Notes: generated by a model from the sequence alone, not told the origin. A DNA stretch of 64,000 nt from Sinohyriopsis cumingii (GCA_028554795.2 CM068824.1:158174289-158238288); one strand, 5' to 3'; positions 43,381-54,777 are shown, numbered from the stretch's first letter. A program made the numbers and translations.

Positions 43381-43882
43381 ACCCAATACTCTAGAAAAGA
43401 AATAACCATCCATTTGCCAATGTGTGTAGGTAGAGTAGTGTGAATATAAACACTAACTCTTTATTGATAGTGCGAGTGTATGTGTTTGTGTGTTTGTGTT
43501 TGTGTTTGTAACTGATCACGTAAGTTTGTGTGAATAGTAGATTATGGGTTTCTTTATTGTTTCTTAGCGTATGTGGAGAGTATAGTTAGGGTTTTGTAAC
43601 GGTTCACGTACGATTGTGTGGATAGTAGATTATGGATTTAGTTTTAATGATTTGCGTGTGTAAATAGTAGATTTGGGGTTTGTTAAATGTTGCTTCACTT
43701 ATGTGGATAGTATATTACATGAAATGAGAAAAGTAGGGGATGTTTTCCTTCACGTCCGCGTGTTGTTTGGTCATGATCTAGGTAAGATCAATTTTATGTT
43801 TTAGGGGGATGTTTTCCTTCACGTACGCGCTTTTCGTATAAGAACCCACAGTATTCGTCGTTCAAGCCATTCTACAGAGAAG
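43381..43882 (+). promoter_or_regulatory. Duplicated intergenic unit with two promoter-module copies
   Basis: The GGGGATGTTTTCC module occurs twice (43736 and 43805). The first runs into GGTCATGATCTAGGTAAGAT, and the second ends in TATAAGAA (43837-43844), 38 bp before the ATG. The rest repeats the preceding intergenic unit. Confidence 0.6.
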
Positions 43883-44269
43883 ATGGCTTCGAACCACCTC
43901 GATAAATTTCAAACATTGCAAGACGTCCTTGACAATTTGGGCATGATAGAACAAATGCTAGTACGACTCAATGAAGACCACTATTCTTATAGTCCGCACA
44001 GAGTAAAAATGGAGATTAACAACTTAAGAAAAGCAAAGGACATGATAAGTGGTGTGATGAAGGAAATAAAGGAGGAGAAGGAGGATGAAGAGGAAAGGAT
44101 AAGAATACGAAAATGGAATGAAAAAATTGAAAAAGAAGAAGAAAATGAGAAGAGGAAGAAAGAAGAGGAGGAAGAGAAGAAAGAAGAGGAGGAGAAAAAA
44201 AAGAAAGAAAAGAAGAGAAAGAGTGTAGGAGAGAAAATAAGAAGTTGGTTGAGAAAAAGAAGAAATTAG
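43883..44269 (+). CDS. Right-end array protein 3, Glu/Lys-rich coiled coil
   Basis: This is 128 aa. The N-terminal helix (HLDKFQTLQDVLDNLGMIEQ) is a diverged relative of the other two. A long Glu/Lys coiled coil follows and a basic end (GEKIRSWLRKRRN). It stops 24 bp before the hairpin in the right TIR, so it uses the TIR edge as its 3' end. Confidence 0.58.
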   Translation: MASNHLDKFQTLQDVLDNLGMIEQMLVRLNEDHYSYSPHRVKMEINNLRKAKDMISGVMKEIKEEKEDEEERIRIRKWNEKIEKEEENEKRKKEEEEEKKEEEEKKKKEKKRKSVGEKIRSWLRKRRN

Positions 44270-44288
44270 AAGCAGAAGAAGAAGAAAA

Positions 44289-44665
44289 CCAAAGGCCCTT
44301 TTCAGGGCCACCCATATTTCTCGAAAAGAGAATGACTTTTCAATTGCCTACCCCTTTTTTTAAATTTTTTTTTTTAAAAAAAAAAAAATCCCATGTTCAA
44401 TTCCCCTTGTCCCTAGACAAACCCAACTCTATTCCCCCATGTTAAATTCCCCTTGTACGTAAAGTGACCCACGATTTATTCCCATGTTAAATTCCCCTTG
44501 TACGTAAAGTGACCCACGATTTATCGCCATGTTAATTCCCATTGTACGTAATCTGACCCACGATTTTTCGCCATGTTAAATTTCCATTGTACGTAATCTG
44601 ACCGGGGGGGGGGGGGGTCTGTAATGCTAATTCCCATTGTACGTAAAGTGCCCCACTTAACTACT
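44289..44665 (-). repeat. Polinton right terminal inverted repeat
   Basis: This is the inverted partner of the left TIR, about 377 bp. The length difference comes from a longer G/C tract and a longer A/T tract. Its inner edge carries the hairpin that follows the last charged coiled-coil gene. Confidence 0.93.
44294..44309 (+). terminator. GGCCCT/AGGGCC hairpin at right TIR inner edge
   Basis: This is the TIR copy of the recurrent hairpin, with a TTTC loop, just after array gene 3. Confidence 0.5.
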
Positions 44666-44671
44666 GCCGCA
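44666..44671. repeat. Target-site duplication, right copy
   Basis: GCCGCA follows the CTTAACTACT terminus directly and matches the left copy exactly. Confidence 0.93.
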
Positions 44672-44835
44672 ATTCAGCAAACAAAATATCTTCAATAAGC
44701 TTTCCTTATTTGGAAAATCAAACTATGAAAATCTTCATTGAACTTTGGGGTTGAATAGAAAACACAAAATGAATTTGCTGTTTGCATGATAAATGTTAAT
44801 TTAATAAGAATTCATATGTTTTTGTACAATCTTAC

Positions 44836-44966
44836 CAGCCCATTTCGCTTTGCAAACTCCAGAGCTCCGCTTGTGCTGTAAACGTGAGGGACTCCGTTGC
44901 CCGATAAACCACCAAACAACAGGCTGTTCGTGTCAAGGGAAAGATTGTTTGCGTTGCAGGCGCCAT
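44836..44966 (-). CDS. Host PAN/LolA-like gene, exon 3 (flanks the Polinton)
   Basis: The acceptor is TTATGTAG and the donor is GTAAGA on the minus strand, phase 1 in and phase 0 out. It encodes GACNANNLSLDTNSLLFGG and continues to AKRNGL, which fits the middle of a LolA-like domain. The donor lies only about 165 bp from the right end of the Polinton. The next coding exon is at 23.84-23.95 kb, so this intron is about 20.9 kb. Without the element and one target-site copy it would be roughly 0.7 kb. Confidence 0.72.
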
Positions 44967-46654
44967 CTACATAAATGAAAACAACATGGTACATGAAAGA
45001 AGCCTCAAAACTTACATCAGTGAGTTTCATATTTTTTCTAGTCTGGTGAATGTTTGAATTTATAAAATGTTGTTCAGAACATACGGTGATGCGGAAGACA
45101 CCATAGCAACTGTAGCAGTGTCAATCATGGCATCTTCGCTTTTTCCACATAATAACACCGGATGTGTCAAGAGAGATCCATAATGAATTTCATTTACCAG
45201 CACAAACATTTAACCTTCTGGGGTCACGTGGACAAGTGAAACGTTACCAAGGAGATGATGACGAAAATACTGTTTAAGTAAGAACAAGGTTCCAAAGCAG
45301 CATTCAGATGTGAATCGCTTTCTTCACTCCAAAACGGTTAAGTGATTGACTGCTTTGCCGATATGGAATCACAAAGCACAACGTAGTCAGCGTATTATTT
45401 TAATGCACAAGAAATTTGAGCTATGGAGTGTTAAGTTCTTCCCCATCACACACACACACACACACACACACGAAAGACAATCTGTTTTATAAGTTCAAGA
45501 TTTTATAGGCTACAAAGAAAGCAGTTGTTCTTACTGATGGGGAATAACAAAATAAAATTTGGCTCAGTCAGGTTTCGAACGAAAGTTAATATTAAGGACT
45601 ACGTCTATGATTATCCATCACGTACTCGTACACGCACATTTCAGCATATAATGTAGACAGACAAGAATTATAGCACACTTTATAATTGGAGAAATTAGTG
45701 ATAATCCATACCAGAACAACCGTTATCTTTTCATATATCTGCCTGATTCCAAGTAAAACTAACTTTGGTATAACAAACAGATAGTCAATCCACATATTTG
45801 CCTACCTAGTAATAGCATACACAACGATGACTGACATGAGTGCAGTTTCGTAGCGATCTCCGAACCTTACTGCCTAGGACGGGACGGGATGTCCCAATGG
45901 AGGCACAGAATTCCCATCAAAGTACTTTATTGAGAGGGCAAACTATAATTAAGTTTTGAGGGGAGGGGGCAGAATATCTTGCTATGCTACTGCATTGGTT
46001 CCAATAAAGATGCCGAAAGAAATATGGTCTGAATTTTCAAGTAAATTATTACGAAGTTATGTATCTAGCTATTGATATGTACTGCTTATCTCCCTTGCCG
46101 AGTTTAATAGTCCAATTAATAATATTCTGTTATGTCATGCATTTTTCTGTGTTTTAATATCTTTGTGACTACGGTAACAACAGAGTCATTCGAAATTTAA
46201 TTACGACGTCAGATACAACTTTTTATTGCACAGAGAGTTGAATATACACGAGATACTACTATTTAATCTAATAATAGCCAGAGTGAAGACGGAAATCAAA
46301 TATAAAAACTTATGTTGTGAACAAAGTGTAATGTCTGCCAGTCTAAAGTACAACTCTCATTCAACTCTTCCTTCATGGTGCTTGTATTTCCACTTTCTAT
46401 AAATTTACTTTTATGTAAAATTGTGGTGGAGGTTTGGGATTCGTTGGTTCTAATCTTTAAGGACAATGACAGACCGACCAACACCACCGATTTCTTATTT
46501 TTTTTTTTTTTTGGGGGGGGGGGGATAGATTATCAATGTTTTTGCAAACATTTTCTTTAGCTCAGTCGTCCTGCCTCTCTCTATCTTCATAATGTTTGCA
46601 AGTATGCAAAGGGTTTAGAGCAATATGGCAATCATATACATCGTTAAGTTTGTT

Positions 46655-46675
46655 GATAGATAGATAGATAAATAA

Positions 46676-46749
<74 letters not shown>

Positions 46750-46865
46750 GGATGGATGGATGGATGGATGGATGGACGGACGGACGGACGGATGGATGGA
46801 TGGATGGATAGACGGAAGGATATATAGAAAGACGGACGGACGGAAGGACAGACTGATAGATAGAT
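46655..46865. repeat. (GATA)n / (GATG)n / (GACG)n array
   Basis: Long GATA repeats grade into GATG and GACG units. Opposite-strand open frames rich in Ser/Ile/His/Pro are artefacts of it. Confidence 0.92.
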
Positions 46866-46948
46866 AGCTAGACAGAGTGCGAAGCAATAGAGAATTATGA
46901 TTTTGAGATATTTTGATTTTGGTGTGGTTTAATAAATCCATAGAGTGT

Positions 46949-47160
46949 GACGCCATGGTGTTATGTATATCTGGTTTTGTCACCATGGTGTTATGTATAT
47001 CTGGTTTTGTCACCATGGTGTTATGTATATCTGGTTTTGTCACCATGGTGTCATGTATATCTGGTTTTGTCACCATGGTGTCATGTATATTTTGGTTTTG
47101 TCACCATGATGCTATGTATATCTGGCTTTGTCACCATGCTGTTAGGTATATCTGGTTTCG
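46949..47160. repeat. Minisatellite, 30-bp unit, 7 copies
   Basis: The unit starts CACCATGGTGTTATGTATAT and ends CTGGTTTTGT. The period is a multiple of three, so frames stay open. Confidence 0.9.
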
Positions 47161-48253
47161 CATTTGTTATTTTTTATATCCATGATTAGTCATCGTGTAT
47201 GATTGTATTCTGGACTTGACCTTGTCCAAAAGCAGGTTCACTGTGTACCTGACCAATAACTTTTATTTTGTAAACAAATAATACATTGTCAATTATTTCT
47301 CTATGAGTCTGGATTAATTATTAGGATCATGATCGAGGGAAATTAAACATTTTATCTTAATCTGCGTATATGACATCAGAATTCTCCCATGGTCTACCTG
47401 AAGTTTCCCATTTTCTTTATTATAATTTTAGTCATAGACATTTTCTTGATAACGTGGAATATTCTAGAAATCAACTTTTGACTCTCATCCTGGTTCTGCT
47501 TTTGTGTCTTAGTTTTTTTTATGTAATGTTGTTCACTTGAGAAATTGCTCATTCTTGCATTTAACATCTGAGGCAGAATCAGTATTATTTTTGTATTCAG
47601 TATTTGATTTGGGTGGAAATATTTATCGAAAATATTATTCACTGGAAATAAAAAAGTGTACATCTGTAATATCCTTTGACTGGAACATTAATTTGGAATT
47701 ATAGTGAATTCAGGTAATGACATATTTGGATTATCATATTGTGATACATCGAGACATTGCCACGCTACAGACCACTGGCACATTAGCATATTCAAGACAG
47801 CACGCACATAAACACATTCAAAATTAGAAATTATTTGGAATACGACTTGAATTCAGTTGGAACGTCATACATTTTGATTTGTGATAAGATGTTAGGACAA
47901 AATGGGATTTACATCAAAAATAATAAAAATTCTTTTATAAATTTTCGCTTTGTATTCTAGAAAAAAAGTTATTTATTGAATTTTACAAAACTTGTTGGTT
48001 TTCGTTCTTTTCTGCTACTCAGCTTAATACCATAGAGTCGTAACACCAGATTTAAAATATGAAAGGAACACAATAGCTGGCCACTTATAACCACTATTTT
48101 CACACTATTTCAGACCCTCAGGAATGCAGGTTTTAGCTAAAGATGTTTGTCTCTGTGTATATGTGTGTACCAGAGTGCGTTACAGAATTTACTTAAAATG
48201 CAAATTGAATAGTAATAGAGAAACACCTATTGAAGGATTAGAAGTTAACTCAC

Positions 48254-48460
48254 TAACGACATAGAGTATCTGATTGTTGGCGTAGTCATAGATGAGTGCG
48301 TTCTGAGAGTTGTTCGACAGCAACCATAACGATGCACGGTTTCCAGGGCCATCAAAATACTCCTCTGCTGTAATGGTGTAATGCTTGTCTCTGATATTGG
48401 CTTCCACACGGGTCTGGAATTGTTTTGGCATTTGGGGTAATGGGGGCATGGGCATGTTTG
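48254..48460 (-). CDS. Host PAN/LolA-like gene, exon 2
   Basis: The exon lies between a TTTTGTAG acceptor and a GTGAGT donor on the minus strand, phase 1 in and phase 1 out. The encoded stretch contains LPQMPKQFQTRVEANI followed by YTITAEEYFDG. From memory, this pattern opens the LolA-like domains of metazoan secreted proteins that also carry PAN/apple modules; I could not search to confirm it. It joins in frame to the signal-peptide exon on its right and to the 44.84-44.97 kb exon on its left. Confidence 0.7.
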
Positions 48461-49086
48461 CTACAAAATAAAGACAGTATTTTGATAAACATATACAATT
48501 ACAGTTGACAATATTTCCAATTAGGATATCACCGTCAAAGATAAATATAATAAATCATATAAACCATGAAACGCATGTACATTGAATATACACATCCAAA
48601 ATATTATGAAATCATTAAATTTGCGTGAAAATTGTTATTTGATCGGTTTAATTGTGAGGTTAAGCGATGAGGATAGACGGCATTTCATGGAAGCAATGGT
48701 ACATAGGCAAATAGTATCCTTTGGGATGACATAAAGTTTATCACATATACGAGATGATTTGCCAGGTCAAGAATGCCAGTTCGAGCTTCCATATAACGAA
48801 AAAGCTGTAACCAACGAATGATTATAATAATGCAGTGGAAATTAAAAATTCTTATACCGTGAATATTTATGTCGAGACGAAATGGAAGAATGCGAATTAA
48901 CCGTTGACCCTGAATGGAAGGAAAGAAGGAACTAATGTTTGTTGTGCAAGGCTCTAATCTGGAAAGGAGTTACTTCGCTTTCTTTAGTTATAGGTTAATT
49001 GTTTGATGGATGAAGAGTCGAGAACTAAAAGTTAACATATTATAATGTAATAAAACTACAAGCAGAAAATTGGGAGGAAAACTTAC

Positions 49087-49228
49087 AAAAATTTTGCGTT
49101 TGATTCGGTTTTAGACAATTCGCCCCTGGGTAGTTCCACCACGGCGTTCTTGGCTGGGCTTGAACCGTCCTCATCGCCATTATAACACAAAGGGAAAGTA
49201 CAACATATATACACTGGTAGTTTGAACT
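49087..49228 (-). CDS. Host secreted PAN/LolA-like gene, exon with signal peptide (first visible exon)
   Basis: This is the most 5' exon I can place for the minus-strand host gene. On the minus strand it follows an acceptor ending TTTACAG and ends at a GTAAGT donor. It enters in phase 0 and leaves in phase 1. It encodes about 47 residues. A hydrophobic run (IYVVLSLCVIMAM) followed by VQAQP looks like a secretory signal peptide with its cleavage region, then a Trp/Pro/Asn-rich stretch. There are internal Met codons, but the exon is open from the acceptor, so the true start codon may lie in a further exon to the right that I cannot identify. The phase matches the next exon at 48.25-48.46 kb. 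The protein is probably secreted; its function is unknown. Confidence 0.6.
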
Positions 49229-49366
49229 CTGTAAATAAAGATATTACAGCAAAATATGAGCAGCTAGCTGAAACTATTATAGATTTTATTCATAATAAAC
49301 ATTTCTCAAACGTATAACGTCCAACTTTTGATGATAATTCAACATGACCTTTTCTAATGCAACTGT

Positions 49367-49603
49367 TGTTGTTACGGGTTTAACGCCATTTTTCAGCACA
49401 CAATAGGCTATGAATGGCGGCTGTACAACTGGTGGGAGAAGAATCCAGGAAAACGACGCTAAGAACCACCGACCTACGGGAAGTAATTGGCAAGCTTTTT
49501 CCCATAACCACAATGGCCGAACCAGAGACTCCACACGGACAGAGGTGAGACGGCAGTGATCGGTAAAGGCGAGCGCTTTAGACTATTCGGCCACCCGGGA
49601 TCC
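49367..49603 (-). repeat. tRNA-derived SINE, family A, copy 2
   Basis: The minus strand begins GGTGGCCGAATAGTCTAAAG and shares the body (GATCACTGCC, AAGCTTGCCA, TCGGTGGTTCTT) with the 10.9-kb copy. Confidence 0.75.
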
Positions 49604-52600
49604 ATGTAATGTAGCACTTCGTTCAATATATAAAGATAAGTAAGCATAACAGGCACAGAACTTAATTTTTGTGAGAAATATACACAAAAATATTTTTCAT
49701 AACCTTTCATAAATTAAGGCCTAATAATTACTTATCATTATGAGATACACCGACTAGAATAATTTAGTAGGTCATATCAAGGAATTTGTTTTGATTCGTC
49801 TCAGTGCAGTATTTTATTTCTTTGTGCATGTAACACTTTTTGTCTCACAGATATTAAAGAGACGTGGGTTTTTTTATCTTGCAGTAGAGACGTGAATAGA
49901 ACCAGAGCAGTATATATTACCTAACGTTTTGGAAAAGATAACGAAGAATAGTTTCTTCCGTTCACAACATTGACAGATGTACCGTTTTCTTACACCCCCA
50001 CCCCCAGCTTTATAATAAACATTAAATCTCGTCAGTTACAAGAATAAGAGCGGTACTAAGGGATAATTACTGGCTTCATATAATATAGGAGATAACACTA
50101 TAATGCTTGAACCTACATTTGTAAGTGTTGATTTTATAAACAATTCAAATACTAACGATAATCAATCTGTTATTCTACAACATTTCCGAAAACTTTCAGG
50201 ATCCGCAAAGAGACAATAACAAACACAAATTCAAATCTTATATTGAAAAATTTGTTTCATTCTTCTTACATAGATAATCGAATGCACAACAAGAAAAAGA
50301 CAACACCGAAAGCTACGTAATTCTAGCGTAATTGAAATTATAATGAATAAGTAATTGATGTATAGTGTGAAACAAACTTGGAACTAATATGTCCACACAT
50401 GCACTGAACATAAAAGCATCTATCACGAATATGACGACATAAGCACTGAAAATATATGCAGTTAACACTATTGAGAACAAAACTGCTGACAGAGTGATAA
50501 GCACTCGTCCGATATGAGCATCTGCTTGCGACAACTCAGACAGGATTGGACGGAATATATGGAAAAACACCGAAACATAAGAGCTACATTAAAATGATGT
50601 CAAAAATGGGATTTGTTTGGTACAAAATTTTCATAATCATGTTGAAACCTTTCATTCAAAATCACATGATTTGACTTTAAATATGAAAACTAATAGAGGA
50701 AACTGAGGAATTTATACTTGTGTGTATAATAAATGGATGTTATGGTAAATATAAGTTTGCATGAAATAAAACTACCAAATAAACAAAAAACGCGGTTAAG
50801 AAGAATTTCCACATATAGAGCATGAACACTGTAAAATATTTTGTGAGAGAGAGAGAGAACACACAAAATGTAAAACCCTCGTGATAGTATGTCTTTGACA
50901 TTTCCACATTTGACGAAGATGAATACGAATTGTATAAACCTGATTTATGTGAACATTGGCACCATTTAATTTCAATCAGGTTGTATAAAGTAGGTTCCAG
51001 TACGGTTGAATCACGCACGCATTTAATAATGTATGTACCTTTAGACGAATGGACAATTATATTAAGTACGCAAACGAATTACATCATTAAATCGAATTTT
51101 CTGGCTGAAATATCAAATACAAGTCACGAGCTTTTGAACACAGAAATAAAAAGAATTGGAAAGAAACTCCACATTAATGGATACTCCAGATCACCAGAAG
51201 AACATCAGTATTTTCTCCCATCGAGTTGCCACTCAAAATATTGTATTCAAGCCAAGCTCAACTTAGACATTCAACAACCATACAACGAATTGCCGTAATA
51301 CTCAATCAAGCGGAACTAGAACAAACTGTGGATGATGCCGTAGGAAAGACGAAAATTTAACAACCGGGACGACCTTCAAATGTACAAAATTAGGGACAAT
51401 ATTTAAAGAATACCATTCGTCCTGACATTGGATCCAGCTTGCCTCCAGTACGCAAAACCATGGAGCAAAACTGGTCCACGATTAAATGAACTAAAACCCT
51501 AAACAAGTTTATTAAAAACCCACTTGATTTACAGATTAACATAATATAGCATACCGTGCACCCCAAACAGTCGCAGACACATTCTTGTTAAAGCAAAGAT
51601 AAGCCCAGCACAAACCAAACTACGCATGGATCCTCGGAACCCTGTTTGGATAAAAGATGCAAGGCATGCCGAAATATGACCAACATATATCATATTTTGT
51701 GTTTTCCATGTGGAGGTACTGCTGTGAATACTCAAATGACTGGGTTTCTCGACCCCGCCACTACAGCGCCTGCACATCGAATATCTTCTCTACAACAAAC
51801 GGGACACTGACAACTGGTTAAACGCGCCGGCACCTCATACTAACCAAGACGGAGACACCGCAGATATAATGCTATCGGTTCTTATTTACTGCTCTTACGT
51901 TTTCCATGTAAACAGTTGCACACTATCATTTTCCTACCACCTACATCATATCCTTTCTACCAGCCACAAGTGACACCAACAAGGCGGCAAAGATACTGCG
52001 TCCGAACAGTCGTCGGTTTCAGACTATGTCGCGTTACACTGTTGCAAGCATGTAAACACTACGCTACTATGACAGTTAAGAGGCTTGCATAGGAGACTTG
52101 AAGCATCATCTGCACGATCAACAGTCATGGTGTCACTCCTTCCATGTGGTCATTCTGCGGTCGAACCAAAAACCAGAGTTTTCCCAATAAACACTGATCT
52201 TTACAAGCTGATTTTTTTTATCTATACACGACGAAAAATAAAAGACTATTACAGATGATGTGATGGTACTCAACAGTTTCCAAGCTACACTAGACTATAG
52301 AAAAGGCTTATGAGGAAACGAGTCTATAACACGTCATAAATCCAAGCACTCCCTGCTTGCCACGTTCAAGGATATGATACATAGAGTGCGCATCCTACAT
52401 GACAACGCATCTGCGTCTCTACCAAACCCATAAACCTTCCCAGGACCTCAGCTCCTCTACCTAAAGAATTAAAACTTTAAATGTCATATTTCACTGTTAC
52501 GACTGACTCAAAGGCACTCTATGCGAGTGGTTCAATTTAAAAATCCATGGCACTATTGAGGATTGCTTCCCAAAAAGAAAAAGAAAACAAACCAGTTCTA

Positions 52601-54145
52601 ATTTACATCAGTTGTGCTCGAAGCAGCAAATAAAAGACTTCTAACTTAACTTCTGGAAGTTAAATCTGTACATGATTAATCTTAAAAAAATTACCAAAAA
52701 ACAAAAGAGGCATCTATCTTGACATAATAATATTTAGCAAAAACTTTACAAAATTCGTTCCAGTGAGCACTGAGAGCAGCCGCTGAATTTGGTGTCAAAT
52801 GGCTGTTTGATCTTGCATAGATGTGAAGGTAGGCTGCTGTTCGAGTACTTGGTGGAACACTCAACATTTTGCGTCGATAGTACTGCACTGACCTGAGTGT
52901 ACTAATCATCAGTCTGCAATTAGCTACATCAGCAGTCGGATTCAGTAACGTATTGGCACCGTTTTGTCTGTCGTTTTAGCAACTACTCGAGCGATAAGTA
53001 TTTTCGTTAGAGACTCTATTAACAATTCTGCAGATATCCTCCACATTCAACATTCGCAATCCATCCTCGTGCGATAACTTTCCTGTATGCACGGAACCGC
53101 GTTGTTCTCAGCCAAACTAATACGATGACAACCCAAAGTTCCCACAAAATATCACTGGAGCAACAGTCTCGGCATCCGAAGAGTGCTTTCAGAAATGCTA
53201 AAGTCACACTTATACAGACGAAATATTCTAACCCACGAATTCCTAATGTCAGCTTCAACGTAAACATGTCATCTTCTGAAGCCTTTCCAAGCAGCCAAGA
53301 AGTTGGCTCCATCACGAGTTTTCATGGTGTTGCAGTAACCACTGATGAGTTGGCTATGAACGGTGATCAACATTGGCTTTCGTCGACTAAGTTGTTCATA
53401 CCGCCGCATGCTGATCATAGACGTAACAGCTCTATCGCATTTCACTAAACAGTGCATGTACAATAATTGTTCTTCATTCACATAACTTACAGGCTTGGGG
53501 TTTTCTGTACGTTTTTATTATTATTTTGGAACCTAGATTACACTAGACACTCTTCCTTCTCCAGCCAATATCTTTGTTTAAAGGCTTGGTACACTAATAT
53601 TGGTAAAGACCCCGAATCATTACTATTGCAGCCCTGGATTTATGATCTCGTTTCATGCGGTTTGCATTGTTGCATGTGCCACTGACTTTCTCCTTCTTTA
53701 TGTTATTCGTCTAATTTCTTGCTTTGTTCTTATAATAGCTCTACATTCGCTTCGAGTTACAATTTTACGATCGGTATTCTCTTCTCCACACCTGGTTTTA
53801 AAACCTTTTCCGACCATTGAAAGCTCAGCTTACGGAAAGCCTCCCATTCGATTCCGATTCGGATTGCTTCCTGAAAGCTGCTAGGGTATTGCACCAGATC
53901 TTAAGTGTCAGGTCTTCATCCTGAACGGCTCCCAATAAATGATCTTTTGCAAGTCGATCGCAAATACCAATTGAGCAGCCAGGCAACACCAGCGAAACAA
54001 ATCTTCGTATGGTTTGCTCTAATTCGGGTAGCATTTCGCCCTTTTTCTGAAACGGCTTCGACGCTGAACCTAATAGTATTCGTCTTGGATGTACGGCACG
54101 AAGCGTGTGTGCGTATGATTTGGATTTTGAACGTATATTTAACAA
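49604..54145. other. Gene-poor region, degraded repeats suspected
   Basis: I find no intact gene. Short open stretches around 50.9-51.3, 51.5-51.8 and 53.0-53.5 kb look like decayed transposon pieces but match nothing I can name. This lies upstream of the first visible host exon, so a 5' exon could hide here. Confidence 0.4.
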
Positions 54146-54400
54146 TTTTCAGTCATATCGCTACGATGTTTGCAGAGTTGCAGTTTATGGTGCTGTCTAG
54201 CACTGGGGCATCATTCCGCATACATGTAGCATGATGTCCCATCCAGTCACATTATTCTGACACCTGGCCGACCAGTCCTAACACTTACCTCTTAATACTG
54301 AGCGCCAGCGAGGCAGCTGTAAGTATCATTTCTTTAATTCTTTGGTATGACTCGGCAGGGGTTCGAACCTCCGGGGCTGACGCTCTCCAGTTATTGATCA
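54146..54400 (-). repeat. tRNA-derived SINE, family B, copy 3
   Basis: The same body as the 2.4- and 12.3-kb copies (CACATTATTCTGACACCTGG region). The head is partly decayed, but GAGGTTCGAACCCC remains. Confidence 0.7.
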
Positions 54401-54777
54401 TTGCACAATGTCCGAAATGGTTATAAACCATCATTTTTATGTGATTTAATAAAATTTGTTTATTTTGAGCTGGAAAATAATCTCTCTCTTTTTCCAGTGC
54501 CAAATTCCTTGGTCGATTGCGATTTTTGGCGTGGTGTCTCTCGTCTTTCTTTCTTCGCTGAAGCTCTCCTAAATAATGGCCCATGCCTATGCTTACTGTT
54601 TCAGATTTATCTGTGACGAGGGTGTCTTTGGTTTTCACGAGGTTATCGGCCCGCGAACTAATCACCCTCCCAGGAACTTGGGAGGTGTTTCGATCATAAC
54701 TATCATACCTCTTGCCGTCAGGTGCCCCCTCTTTAATTGTCAGGAAATTCAAATGTTCAGACCTGGTGTAGAAGTCA

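Larger units (their letters stand above)
24503..44665 (+). mobile_element. Polinton/Maverick (adintovirus-like) element, young, structurally whole but with broken genes
   Basis: The element is 20,163 bp, within the usual 15-25 kb range. It is bounded by near-identical ~370-bp TIRs starting AGTAGTTAAGTGGGGC and by perfect 6-bp direct repeats GCCGCA; six-base duplications are the Polinton hallmark. It carries the full core set: protein-primed PolB, packaging ATPase, chromodomain integrase, adenain-like protease, double-jelly-roll major capsid and minor capsid, plus pX-like and accessory genes. All genes are on the plus strand except the zinc-knuckle gene. It lies antisense in an intron of the host PAN/LolA-like gene. 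The TIRs differ by only a few substitutions plus homopolymer length, so insertion looks recent. Several core frames are interrupted, roughly six breaks in total, so this copy looks inactive unless some are assembly errors. Confidence 0.97.
44967..48253. other. Host intron with simple repeats
   Basis: This intron lies between exons 2 and 3. It carries (CA)n at ~45446-45471, a poly-T/poly-G junction near 46500 and the two repeats listed separately. No gene is recognised. Confidence 0.55.

Noticed and set aside
42963-44315. Phe/Leu/Ser-rich minus-strand frames opposite the coiled-coil array
   Set aside because: Complements of Glu/Lys codon runs; no independent support.
46615-47189. Open frames with SIHPS or CISGFVTMV repeats
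   Set aside because: Translations of GATA/GATG and 30-bp repeats.
50930-51298. 122-codon open frame with NGYS and SCHSKYC pieces, considered as a decayed Penelope-like reverse transcriptase
   Set aside because: The pieces are in the wrong order for that family and no catalytic motif is visible; too weak to call.
51529-51777. CRRCSGGVEKPSHLS-like end, considered as the 3' end of a LINE
   Set aside because: One Cys-x2-Cys motif is not enough; no reverse transcriptase or endonuclease motif around it.
53019-53481. Hydrophobic minus-strand frames considered as a receptor relic
   Set aside because: Frames are short and shift, with no recognisable receptor signature or splice structure.
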